Source: Myxococcota bacterium
GTDB taxonomy: Bacteria; Myxococcota_A; UBA796
Length of the DNA stretch: 64,000 nucleotides
Direction of reading: 5' to 3'
NCBI GenBank assembly: GCA_029251165.1
Contig: JAQXDW010000006.1
Location: 1-64,000, forward strand
Shown one piece after another: positions 16,938 through 24,934 of the stretch. Position 1 is the first letter of the stretch. The number at the start of each line of letters is the position of its first letter. The position numbers and the translations under genes were made by a program. A model generated the notes under the pieces. It did not search any database, was not told the origin of the DNA, and worked only from the letters and a program-made list of their open reading frames with translations.

Positions 16938-16953
16938 GTCACGGATCCGTCAG
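16938..16953. promoter_or_regulatory. Palindromic element related to 14586-14599
   Basis: GTCACGGATCCGTCAG differs by one base from the reverse complement of the 14585-14600 element. It lies 24 bp before the CBS/nucleotidyltransferase start codon, a position suited to an operator. Two occurrences only, so this is tentative. Confidence 0.3.
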
Positions 16954-16976
16954 CGTCGGTCGGATACAGTCCCGGC

Positions 16977-18602
16977 ATGAGCCTCCCCCTGACCGCCCTG
17001 GACCTCGTCAGCCGCCGGATCTTCTCCGTCTCGCCCGATGACACCGTCGCGCAGGCTGCGGAGGCCCTGCACTGCTACCGGATCAACGCGCTGCCGCTGG
17101 TCTCCTCGGGAGAAATCGTCGGCTTGCTGTCTCGGCGGGAGATCGATGATGCGCTCCACCACGGTCTCGGCGCGGTCTCGGCACGGTCAATCAGCGCCGG
17201 CCCTCCGCCTACGGTCTCTCCAGAAGCCACGCTGACAGTGGTCGATGCCCTGCTGCGGCAGCACCGTCTGGTGGTGGTCGGCACCCTGTGCAGCCCTGCG
17301 GGTGTGCTGACTCGGACGGCGGTCCACCGGGCGCTCCAGGAGGCCACTGCGCCGATGCTGTGGGAGCAGGTCGAGGCCCACCTCGGATCGCTCGCCGGGC
17401 TGCTGGCGGCTCTGGGAGACCTCTCCGCACGGCGGGGGGAGTCGGCGCTGCTCATCGGCGGCTGCGTGCGCGACCTGCTCCGAGGGCACACACCCAATGA
17501 CGTGGACGTGCTGGTGGTCGGAGATGCCGCTGGGCTGGCGAAGGCGGCGGCGACGGCGCTCGGGGGCCGGGCGAGCAGCAACCCGGCATTTGGGACCGCC
17601 CACTGGGTCACCCCTGACCGCACCGAGCTTGACCTCGCCTCTGCCCGCACCGAGCACTACACCGCTCCCGGTGCGCTCCCGACGGTGATCACCCCGGCGG
17701 ATCTGCGCCAGGACCTCAGTCGCCGCGACTTCACCATCAACATGATGGCGCTGACCCTGGGCCCGGGCGAGCGGGGGCGACTGGTCGATCCCTACAGCGG
17801 GCGAGCGGACCTGGAGGCGGGCATCCTCCGGGTGACCCACGGACTCAGCTTCCTGGATGATCCCACCCGCTTCTTCCGGGCCGCCCGGTTTGCCGCCCGC
17901 CTCGACCTCGACCTCGAGCCGGGAACTGCGGACCTGATGGCGGCTGCGCTGGCGCTGCCCGTCCGGATCACCCGCCAGCGCATCGGGGCTGAGCTGGACC
18001 GCATCTTCGCAGAGGAGCGTGCGGTCGCTGCGATGGCGAAGCTCCAGGACTGGGGCGTGCTCGCTTGGATCGCACCAGAGCTTGCTGCGCCGGGCATCAT
18101 CAGCGCGCTGATGGCGACCACATCGGCCTGGAAGAGCCTCTCGGAGACTGGCGGAGTCGGAGCAGCACCGGATGAGGCACTGTGGCTGACCCTTGCCTGT
18201 GCGCTGCCCCAGGACGCTCGCGAGCGGTGCAGCGAGCTGGTCGCCGGGACGCGGGGACGCCGGGCCCGGTGGCTGAGCGGTCCGGGGCGGCTGGCTGCAG
18301 CAGCACAGGCGCTGTCAGAGTCGACCGCACGCAGCACGCAGGGCCAGGCGCTGCGTGGACTGGATGCCGCGGAGCTTGTGGTCCTGGCGTCAGGGCGCGA
18401 GCAGGCTGCGGTGACCTGGTGGCTGTGCACTGGCCGACACATCCCGCTGACCATCGATGGGCGGCGGCTGATGGCATGCGGCGTTCAGCCGGGGCCACGC
18501 ATGGGGGCTGCGATCGCAGCGGCCCGAGGCACCGCCTGGAATGGTGGGAACGAAGATGCCCAGATCGCAGCAGCGATGCGCGTCTTCGCGCTCAGCGACT
18601 GA
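16977..18602 (+). CDS. CBS-domain tRNA nucleotidyltransferase / poly(A) polymerase-like protein
   Basis: A 541-residue fusion. Residues about 8-115 form a pair of CBS motifs (FSVSPDDTVAQAAEALHCYR and INALPLVSSGEIVGLLSRRE), which usually sense adenine nucleotides. Residues about 150-300 are a class II nucleotidyltransferase head with ALLIGGCVRDLLRG then NDVDVLVVGD (the metal-binding D-x-D), RRDFTINMMAL and DPTRFFRAARFAARL. The family adds CCA or only A to tRNA 3' ends, or polyadenylates RNA. Fusions with CBS domains occur in A-adding or poly(A) polymerase branches, which often also carry a DHH domain that is absent here. The exact activity (CCA, A-only or poly(A)) cannot be fixed from sequence. 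Confidence 0.85.
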   Translation: MSLPLTALDLVSRRIFSVSPDDTVAQAAEALHCYRINALPLVSSGEIVGLLSRREIDDALHHGLGAVSARSISAGPPPTVSPEATLTVVDALLRQHRLVVVGTLCSPAGVLTRTAVHRALQEATAPMLWEQVEAHLGSLAGLLAALGDLSARRGESALLIGGCVRDLLRGHTPNDVDVLVVGDAAGLAKAAATALGGRASSNPAFGTAHWVTPDRTELDLASARTEHYTAPGALPTVITPADLRQDLSRRDFTINMMALTLGPGERGRLVDPYSGRADLEAGILRVTHGLSFLDDPTRFFRAARFAARLDLDLEPGTADLMAAALALPVRITRQRIGAELDRIFAEERAVAAMAKLQDWGVLAWIAPELAAPGIISALMATTSAWKSLSETGGVGAAPDEALWLTLACALPQDARERCSELVAGTRGRRARWLSGPGRLAAAAQALSESTARSTQGQALRGLDAAELVVLASGREQAAVTWWLCTGRHIPLTIDGRRLMACGVQPGPRMGAAIAAARGTAWNGGNEDAQIAAAMRVFALSD

Positions 18603-18864
18603 AGTGTGCGCTGGGCGGAAGCCGCCGAGCACCGCGTGGATCCGCTGATGCATGGTCCCGCTGACCGGCGACGAGATGTTCTGACAGACGAGTGCCTCTC
18701 GGGGTGACGCCGGCTTGGGGGTGCTGGCGGTGTCCGAAGATCGCCTTCGCTCGGAGCAGGTGCGCTGAGGCGGTCATCCAGAGTGCTGAGCTACAGGGAG
18801 GTCTGCCTCCGGGAGAGCAGCGCATCGAGCCCGATGGGAGCGAGCGCTGCGGTATCCTTACGGC

Positions 18865-19695
18865 ATGAACCAGATGACTGTGCGACGGAAGCTGGCGATC
18901 GCCACCTGGGGCCCTCCTCGCGAGGGCAACATCTACGGGAAGATGACGCTGGACGCCACCAACGTCCAGCTCTGGCTGGAGCATGTCCGGCAGACCACTG
19001 GTGAGAAGGTGACCATCACCCACTTTGTCGGTCGTGTGATCGGAGAAGCCCTCGCCCAGGCCCCCAGCCTCAACGGCTACCTGCGCTTCGACCGCTACAT
19101 CCCCCACGACTCCGTGAACATCTCCTACCTGGTGGCGCTGGAGGAGGGGGCGAACCTCGCCAAGGCGAAGGTTGACAACATCGACAAGAAGTCCGTCTCC
19201 GAGATTGCTGCCGAGCTTCGCGCGCTTGCGGTTCGGCTGCGAGCGGGCAAGGACGACGAGTTCAAGAAGACCCAGGAGCCGCTGAAGATCATGCCGGTGT
19301 GGCTGATCCGGAAGATCGTCTGGCTGGCAGGACTGCTGGGCAGCAGCTTCGGGATGCGCATCAAGGCGCTTGGGGTCGAGCCGTTTCAGTTCGGCTCGGC
19401 GATCATCACCAGCGTCGGGATGTTTGGCCTCGATGAAGGCTACGCCCCGCCCACTCCGTTTGCGCGCGTGCCGCTCCTGGTGGTCATCGGAGCGATGAAG
19501 GATGCGCCGATGGCGGTCAGCGGCGAGCTGGTGATTCGTCCACAGCTCACCGTCACCGCCACCATCGACCACCGGTTCATGGATGGCTACCAGGGCGGTG
19601 TGCTCGCCAAGGTGGTCCGCCAGTGCTTTGCGGAGCCCTGGAGCCTGGAGGGCCTCCAGGCTCCGCCGGCCTCGATCGCAGAGCGGGTGGTCTGA
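18865..19695 (+). CDS. 2-oxoacid dehydrogenase acyltransferase-like catalytic domain, stand-alone
   Basis: A 276-residue protein resembling the C-terminal catalytic domain of E2 acyltransferases. It contains the strand and helix pattern TITHFVGRVIGEALAQAP, VNISYLVALEEGANL and the active-site motif TIDHRFMDGYQGG, which keeps the catalytic His and Asp of H-R-x-x-D-G. Lipoyl and peripheral-subunit-binding domains are absent. A hydrophobic stretch (VWLIRKIVWLAGLLGSSFGM, about 150-170) is inserted. Such lone domains are known, mostly without assigned acyl acceptors. No E1 or E3 gene is nearby. The start has only a weak ribosome-binding site. Confidence 0.8.
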   Translation: MNQMTVRRKLAIATWGPPREGNIYGKMTLDATNVQLWLEHVRQTTGEKVTITHFVGRVIGEALAQAPSLNGYLRFDRYIPHDSVNISYLVALEEGANLAKAKVDNIDKKSVSEIAAELRALAVRLRAGKDDEFKKTQEPLKIMPVWLIRKIVWLAGLLGSSFGMRIKALGVEPFQFGSAIITSVGMFGLDEGYAPPTPFARVPLLVVIGAMKDAPMAVSGELVIRPQLTVTATIDHRFMDGYQGGVLAKVVRQCFAEPWSLEGLQAPPASIAERVV

Positions 19696-19705
19696 GGCTT
19701 CTGCC

Positions 19706-19719
19706 GGCGCACATGCGCC
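19706..19719. terminator. Hairpin between convergent genes
   Basis: GGCGC-ACAT-GCGCC lies in the 25-bp gap between the E2-like gene and the convergent thioredoxin-fold lipoprotein gene; it could end both transcripts. No T-run. Confidence 0.35.
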
Positions 19720-19720
19720 C

Positions 19721-20374
19721 TCAATACAGGACCAGCTCCGCAAGCCACAGCGGATTCATCGGCCAGAAATCCGACTCGATGATGGTCATGTCCCGACCGA
19801 TGATGACGAGGGTGGGGTAGGCGACCTGGGCGTAGACGTCCTGGCTGCCCTTGGGGTCTACGAGCACTGGGTGGGTGAGGCCGAACTGAGAGGCCCAGGC
19901 CGTGCCGCTGGCGATGCTTGGTGGAGCCCCTTGGCTGTCCTCGACCATCACGCTGAGGTAGACGAAGCCGTCGTCCTTCAGGTCATTCCACATCCGCTCT
20001 GCAGTGTGGGTGACGTCATCGTTGCTGTAGGCCCACTCGACGAACACGTTCAGGACGATGATCTGACCGTAGAACTGGTACAGCTGCACCGGATCACCAT
20101 TCTGGTCCTGCAGGATGAAGTCGTGGGCGGTGTCTCCAGTCTTGAACCCGGTGCCCGTGAGACCATCTGGCAGGCTGGAGGCATCGGTGTGCCACCAGGC
20201 GTTCTCTGGACCGAAATCACCTGCGCTGCAGCTGCTGTAGTCCTCATCCTCGATGCACGAATACACTGTGCTCTCGACGGCGTTGTCTTCAGCTTCATCA
20301 GCAGCATCTTGAGCCGCCTCGTCACACCCTGTCAGGGTAATTGTGAGCAATGAAAGCCACTTGTATGGGCTCAT
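19721..20374 (-). CDS. Thioredoxin-fold (AhpC/TlpA-like) lipoprotein lacking the CxxC
   Basis: A 217-residue lipoprotein (MSPYKWLSLLTITLTGCDEA, lipobox LTGC) with AGGA upstream of the ATG. From about residue 75 it has the peroxiredoxin/TlpA layout: G-D-T-A-H-D-F-I-L-Q-D-Q-N-G-D-P-V, then FYGQIIVLNVFVEWAYSND where a W-C-x-x-C would be expected, then a cis-Pro loop in QVAYPTLVIIGRDM. The active-site cysteines are replaced (EWAYSND), so it is unlikely to be a disulfide oxidoreductase and may be a binding protein. It lies 150 bp downstream of pssA on the same strand. Confidence 0.82.
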   Translation of the reverse strand: MSPYKWLSLLTITLTGCDEAAQDAADEAEDNAVESTVYSCIEDEDYSSCSAGDFGPENAWWHTDASSLPDGLTGTGFKTGDTAHDFILQDQNGDPVQLYQFYGQIIVLNVFVEWAYSNDDVTHTAERMWNDLKDDGFVYLSVMVEDSQGAPPSIASGTAWASQFGLTHPVLVDPKGSQDVYAQVAYPTLVIIGRDMTIIESDFWPMNPLWLAELVLY

Positions 20375-20524
20375 GAGTGTCCTGGCTCTTCGTGAGAGGA
20401 CACACTACCCGGTATATTTTCCGATCGTGGAGAGAAAATCTCAGGATCATCCGAGCGGTGCGCGAGCGCCTCACGCTGGTGGACGATCATCTGGTGGGTG
20501 ATCATGCTGCGGCATTGACCGCGA

Positions 20525-21289
20525 TCAGTCTCGAATGCGCTCTGCGACCAGATCGGCTTCTTCCAATTCATCGAGGAAGTCACTGCCATGTCGGAAGGCC
20601 CAGATCAGCCCGATGCCGACATAGCTGACCTCAAGGGCGAGCAGGAATTCCGGCAGGAGCATCAGGGGCGCGAGCACGTAGGCCATCAGCATGCAGGAGC
20701 CCTGGATGATGTTCAGGGACAGGCGCTTGTGTGGCTTGAGCTTCGGGAGGCGTACGCTGCTGATCATCGCGACCGCGCAGACCACCATCAGGATGGGCGC
20801 ACCCTTCAGCACCCACTCGCCGAGGCCCTGGTTGTTCCAGCACAGGAACAGCAGCGCGATCAGCCCGCCGCAGACGGTGGTGGGGATGCCATAGAACAGC
20901 TTGTTGCTGCCGGGGGGCTCGGAGACATTGAACCGGGCGAGCCGGATGGCGGTCGCGAGGGCGTACATCCCGATCCCTGCGACCATCCAGTTGTGCCACT
21001 CGTTCTGAAAGATCGCCATCTCAGAGAGGCGGAAGTAGACCAGTGCGGCCGGTGCGATGCCGAAGACAACGAAGTCGGCGAAGGAGTCGAACTCCATGCC
21101 AAAGTCCGAGCAGGCATCCAGCAGTCGAGCAGCGGTGCCGTCGAGCTTGTCCAGGAGGACTCCCCACACGATCATCCATGCTGCGATCACGTAGCTGCCC
21201 TCGGCAGAGGCGGCGATCGAGGCAAATCCAAACAGCATCGACAGTGCAGTGAAGCCGTTCGGGACGATGTAGCGTGACTGCTTCTTCAT
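20525..21289 (-). CDS. pssA: CDP-diacylglycerol-serine O-phosphatidyltransferase
   Basis: 254 residues from ATG at 21289 (MKKQSRYIVPNGFTALSMLF), preferred over an upstream in-frame start because family homology begins here. The CDP-alcohol phosphatidyltransferase signature D-G-x2-A-R-x8-G-x3-D-x3-D is intact (DGTAARLL to EFDSFAD). Several transmembrane helices follow. Reaction: CDP-diacylglycerol plus L-serine gives phosphatidylserine, the precursor of phosphatidylethanolamine, at the inner membrane. The N-terminal motif and the position of the signature favour PssA over phosphatidylglycerophosphate synthase. It follows the helical-repeat gene by 74 bp. Confidence 0.88.
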   Translation of the reverse strand: MKKQSRYIVPNGFTALSMLFGFASIAASAEGSYVIAAWMIVWGVLLDKLDGTAARLLDACSDFGMEFDSFADFVVFGIAPAALVYFRLSEMAIFQNEWHNWMVAGIGMYALATAIRLARFNVSEPPGSNKLFYGIPTTVCGGLIALLFLCWNNQGLGEWVLKGAPILMVVCAVAMISSVRLPKLKPHKRLSLNIIQGSCMLMAYVLAPLMLLPEFLLALEVSYVGIGLIWAFRHGSDFLDELEEADLVAERIRD

Positions 21290-21363
21290 TGGTCTACCCG
21301 TTGATTGCTGCCAGCCTACCGGCGCGTGGGAGCCTCGACAAGAAATGTGACGCAGGTGTGACC

Positions 21364-22635
21364 TTAGACGCCAGGGCCAAGACAGGCGGGGAACATAGCC
21401 GCTGATATCGCACAGCACGACTCTGTGCGCCTACGGCCGGTCGGAAAGGAGCGGATAACCTTCATTGCGGGTTTACTTTTCCCTGAAAAAAGCAGGGCTG
21501 CTGCTGCCGCGGTTCGCTGCACATCGCCGAACCGGTGTCGATCGATGCCGTCGATGGTGCTCAGGGCCTCCAGCGGCGCACCGGCCTCGATCTGGGCGTG
21601 GCTGATGACCTGTAGGGCGAGGCGGCGGGTGTAGAAGTCCGCCAGGTGTCCGGCACGGACGGCCGCGCTGCGGAGGAGGTCGTGGGCGCGCTGAGGCTGC
21701 TGGAGGCGGGCGGCGATGCGACCGGCTTGGCAGAGCGCCTCGACCTGATCGGCGTCGTCGCTGCCCTGCGCGAGCGCCCAGGACACCAGCCGCTCATCTG
21801 GGCACAGCACTGCGACCAGCCCTGCGCCCCGGAGGCGGGGACGACAGCCACCGAGGCGCTCCAGGCACCACAGCGCGCCCTCTGTGTCTGCCAGGGCCGC
21901 GCAGGCCAGCGCGAGGTGGTGGTAGATCGGGGCTGCCTGTGCGGGTGCAGAGGCCTGCCAGGTGGGCAGGTGTGCGACGAGCAGCGGGGCGAGTGCGGCC
22001 CGCGCTGCGGCGGTGTGCCCCAGGAGCGCGGCGTGGATGGCGGCGATGGTGGAACCGACTGGCGGGAGCCGCTCGGGGATGCAGCCGTCGAGGAAGAGCG
22101 AGAGGACGACCTCGTCGCGCTGTGCTGGAGGGACGAGCGGCAGCGCAGCGTGTGCGAGATGGGGGGCGCGGAGGACGACCGCACGGAGGGCGGCGGCGGC
22201 ATCATGACCGGGGCCGAGGTGGTCGAGCACCGGGCGCGGATCTCCGCCGTCGGCAAGGCGGTGCTGGATCAGCCAGGAGAGCGCAGGCAGGGTGAGGGGG
22301 GCTGGCGGGACATCAGGATGGGTCAGCGCCGCCTGCGCACCGGGCACATCTCCCAGTGCCAGTCGCGCCGAGCCGATGGCGCTCCAGGCTCGCTCTGGGG
22401 ACAGCCACTCTCCTTCTGCCAGTTGCGCCGCCGCGCTGAGGTGCTCGGGGGCACCATGGATGCGTGCAGCGAGGCTGAGCAGCGTCGCTTTACCGAGCCC
22501 GGTGGATTCTTCGATCCAGTCCGCGAGGGGGATCGGGTGCCCCATTTGGTGCAGCCAGAAGCCCGCGCGGGCATGAAGCGGACCGGGGGAGAGGCGCTCC
22601 AGTGCATCCGCGAGTATGTCTGGCAGCGGCGTCAT
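21364..22635 (-). CDS. Alpha-helical repeat (TPR-like) protein
   Basis: 423 residues from ATG at 22635 (an in-frame GTG at 22704 would add 23). It is Ala/Leu-rich with regular helix pairs (YHHLALACAALADTEGALWC, AHAALPLVPPAQRDEVVLSL), resembling degenerate TPR or HEAT repeats. No signal peptide or membrane segment. GC is very high and codon use matches its neighbours. It may be co-transcribed with pssA. Molecular function unknown. Confidence 0.72.
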   Translation of the reverse strand: MTPLPDILADALERLSPGPLHARAGFWLHQMGHPIPLADWIEESTGLGKATLLSLAARIHGAPEHLSAAAQLAEGEWLSPERAWSAIGSARLALGDVPGAQAALTHPDVPPAPLTLPALSWLIQHRLADGGDPRPVLDHLGPGHDAAAALRAVVLRAPHLAHAALPLVPPAQRDEVVLSLFLDGCIPERLPPVGSTIAAIHAALLGHTAAARAALAPLLVAHLPTWQASAPAQAAPIYHHLALACAALADTEGALWCLERLGGCRPRLRGAGLVAVLCPDERLVSWALAQGSDDADQVEALCQAGRIAARLQQPQRAHDLLRSAAVRAGHLADFYTRRLALQVISHAQIEAGAPLEALSTIDGIDRHRFGDVQRTAAAAALLFSGKSKPAMKVIRSFPTGRRRTESCCAISAAMFPACLGPGV

Positions 22636-22823
22636 CTTCCTGACGTAATCAGACCGGGTGGACACCGTCGGACAGGGTATGTCCGGCAGCGGCGCACTCC
22701 CCACACTGTCGGCCTCCGAGACGCCTCTCGACGCGTCGATGGCAGGGATGTGTCCGCCCTACGGGGCGTCGTCCGCAGCCTTCAGGGCGATGGGATAGTA
22801 CCGTGAGCACTCGGAGGTTGACG

Positions 22824-23594
22824 ATGCGGTTGTTTCTCGGGCTGATGCTGGTGGGGTGTGGTGGGGCTGAAGATGTTGAGGCGCTCCAGGACGAGCTCGA
22901 CGAGCTCCAGGATGAGCTCGACGATCTGACCGTGCAGCTGGCCGCTGCGGAGGCCACCACCGCGGCCTATGAGGACCGCCTGAGCGGTCTGGAGGCGAGC
23001 ATCTCCAGCCTCTCTGCGCTCGCGGACGTGGTGACGGTCGAGGGCGGCGATGTTGTGATCAGCGGGGCCAACCTCTACCTCCAGAGCGGCTCCGGCTCGT
23101 CCACCGGGGACGTCAACGGAAAGGGCAACCTCATCCTCGGCTACGACGAGGACAACGGCGACAAGAAGACCGGCAGCCACAACCTCATCGTCGGTCCGTA
23201 CCACTCCTACAGCAGCTTCGCTGGGGTCGCGCTGGGCCAGGACCACACCCTCTCCGGGCCGATGGCTGCGATCACGGGCGGCATCGAGAATGCCGCGACC
23301 GGCAGCTACGCCAGCATCAGCGGCGGCAGCGCCAACATCGCAGACGGCTACGGCAGCCACATCAGCGGCGGCGAGGCCAACCTCGTCAACAGCCAGTACG
23401 GGGCCATCGTCGGCGGGAGCAGCAACGTCGTCGATGGAGAGTCTGCCTCAGTGCTCGGCGGGCGCAGCAACACCGCGCTCGGCGAGTACTCCAGCGTCTC
23501 TGCCGGCTACAGCAACACCGCGCAGGGCAGCTACTCCTCGGCCTACGGCGGCAGCGAGCTGACGGCAGAGAAGAGCTACGACGTCGTGCCGTAG
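22824..23594 (+). CDS. Lipoprotein with coiled coil and YadA-head-like repeats
   Basis: ATG at 22824 with GGAGG seven bases upstream gives MRLFLGLMLVGCGGAED, a lipoprotein signal; the GTG at 22803 is less likely. Residues about 18-65 are a heptad coiled coil (LQDELDELQDELDDL). From about 90 onward come YadA/Hep_Hag-type head repeats such as GSYASISGGSANIADGYGSH and ALGEYSSVSAGYSNTAQGSY, with GG and N at the expected positions. Trimeric autotransporters use these coils as adhesive heads, but here there is no C-terminal barrel anchor; the lipid on an N-terminal Cys replaces it. Likely a trimeric surface lipoprotein or adhesin. Confidence 0.85.
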   Translation: MRLFLGLMLVGCGGAEDVEALQDELDELQDELDDLTVQLAAAEATTAAYEDRLSGLEASISSLSALADVVTVEGGDVVISGANLYLQSGSGSSTGDVNGKGNLILGYDEDNGDKKTGSHNLIVGPYHSYSSFAGVALGQDHTLSGPMAAITGGIENAATGSYASISGGSANIADGYGSHISGGEANLVNSQYGAIVGGSSNVVDGESASVLGGRSNTALGEYSSVSAGYSNTAQGSYSSAYGGSELTAEKSYDVVP

Positions 23595-23646
23595 GCCCTG
23601 TCGGGGGCTGGCGCGTTATTCGGGGCAGCACTCTGCGGAGGTCCCC

Positions 23647-24777
23647 CTGGCTCGTCAGCAATTCGACCTGTTTGGTGCCCTCCGGGTAGAGGACATCGTG
23701 CTTGCGGATCTCGACCGGATTCGGTTTCAGACCGACGGCTCTCCAGCGTTCATCGAGCTGGATGCCCAGCGCGGTACGGCGATTCAGCCCCGAGATCCAC
23801 CTCCGAGGCTGCTTCGGACGGCGCGTGCGATCACCGAGGATCTCGTCAAGCGGAGCGGCGCCGGCTTTCGGTACGTGGTTCGCTCGGCGATGCACAAGGA
23901 GGTCCGCCGAGGAGACGCCGCTGCGGCGGTGCGGTGGGCGCGTCTGCTGCGGCTCATCGACGGTGAGGCCGCTGTCCGACAGTACGCCCGGCGCATCCTG
24001 TTTGAAGAGAGCCGGGCGGTCTCTCTGCTTGGTGTGTGGCGAACCGGGGACTCTGCGGAGCGCCGAATCCGACAGCTCGCCGGGACCGCGAAGCTGTGGA
24101 CCCTGCCCTCTCGTCAGGCGGTTCGCTGCGGCCCCCGCCGGCTGCTGGCCTACACTGCGGCCCTCTCTGCGCCGCCCCTGACGCCCGCTCAGATCGAGCG
24201 CACCCTCGCAGATCCTTCGCTCGATGCCCTCTACCGGCTGCTGTGGCGGGTCCAGCTCACCGCAGAGCCCTCCGTGACCACTGCGCTGCGAGAGTCCCTG
24301 CTCCGCATCCTCCCGAAGGACTCCCTGCTCCGTCATGTTCCTGGCGCGGCGTCAGACTCCTGGCTGCCGGAGGTGATGATCGAGGCGCTGCTCGGGATCC
24401 TCACGGAGGGTGAGCCCGCAGCAGAGACGCCGCCTGTCGAGGACTCCGTGCTCACTGTGCCGGTGCTTCGAGCCTACGTCTACGACTCCCACACCCGGCC
24501 AGGCCGGACCCGCCTGGTCCGCTGCCTCGCCGACATCGCTCCAGGGGTGCCGATGCCCTCTGGCGTCGACCTGCGCTGGTCGGGCATGGCTCGGGGGGGG
24601 ATCTGGCGAGAGCTGGCGTCCGCGAAGGGCGGCGTCGATCAGCCCTGGGAGGCGGTGGCGATCCCTGCGGAGCTGTGGCAGGCCGCTCATCTCCTCGATG
24701 GCTTCTACTATGAGCGCCTCTATCGAGACGCCGGGCTGCACACGCCGTTCCCCCGCCGTGGCTGGCGTGGAGGCTGA
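23647..24777 (+). CDS. RarA/MgsA C-terminal-like protein without an AAA+ core
   Basis: A GTG start at 23698 gives 359 residues, but the open frame continues upstream as ARQQFDLFGALRVEDIVLAD. A CTG at 23647, five bases after a perfect GGAGG (23637-23641), is my preferred start and gives 376 residues. The segment YVVRSAMHKEVRRGDAAAAV, WARLLRLIDGEAAVRQYARR then ILFEESRAVSL resembles the C-terminal SA-x-H/I-K-x-x-R-G-x-D-x-x-A-A-x-x-W-x-x-R region of RarA/MgsA replication-associated ATPases. No Walker A or B motif is present. A DNA-replication or repair accessory role is possible but unproven. Confidence 0.68.
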   Translation: MARQQFDLFGALRVEDIVLADLDRIRFQTDGSPAFIELDAQRGTAIQPRDPPPRLLRTARAITEDLVKRSGAGFRYVVRSAMHKEVRRGDAAAAVRWARLLRLIDGEAAVRQYARRILFEESRAVSLLGVWRTGDSAERRIRQLAGTAKLWTLPSRQAVRCGPRRLLAYTAALSAPPLTPAQIERTLADPSLDALYRLLWRVQLTAEPSVTTALRESLLRILPKDSLLRHVPGAASDSWLPEVMIEALLGILTEGEPAAETPPVEDSVLTVPVLRAYVYDSHTRPGRTRLVRCLADIAPGVPMPSGVDLRWSGMARGGIWRELASAKGGVDQPWEAVAIPAELWQAAHLLDGFYYERLYRDAGLHTPFPRRGWRGG

Positions 24778-24934
24778 AGCAGGCCAGGGCTGTGCCCGCT
24801 CCATGCGGACAAAAACCGGTGGATTACAGCGTGGTCACAATCCATCGATTGCGCACCCCTTGGTGCGCTCATAGTGGGGGGCCGTCGCGGTGTCGGCATG
24901 GCACCCTCAACCAGATCACCCCTCGAGGTGTGCT

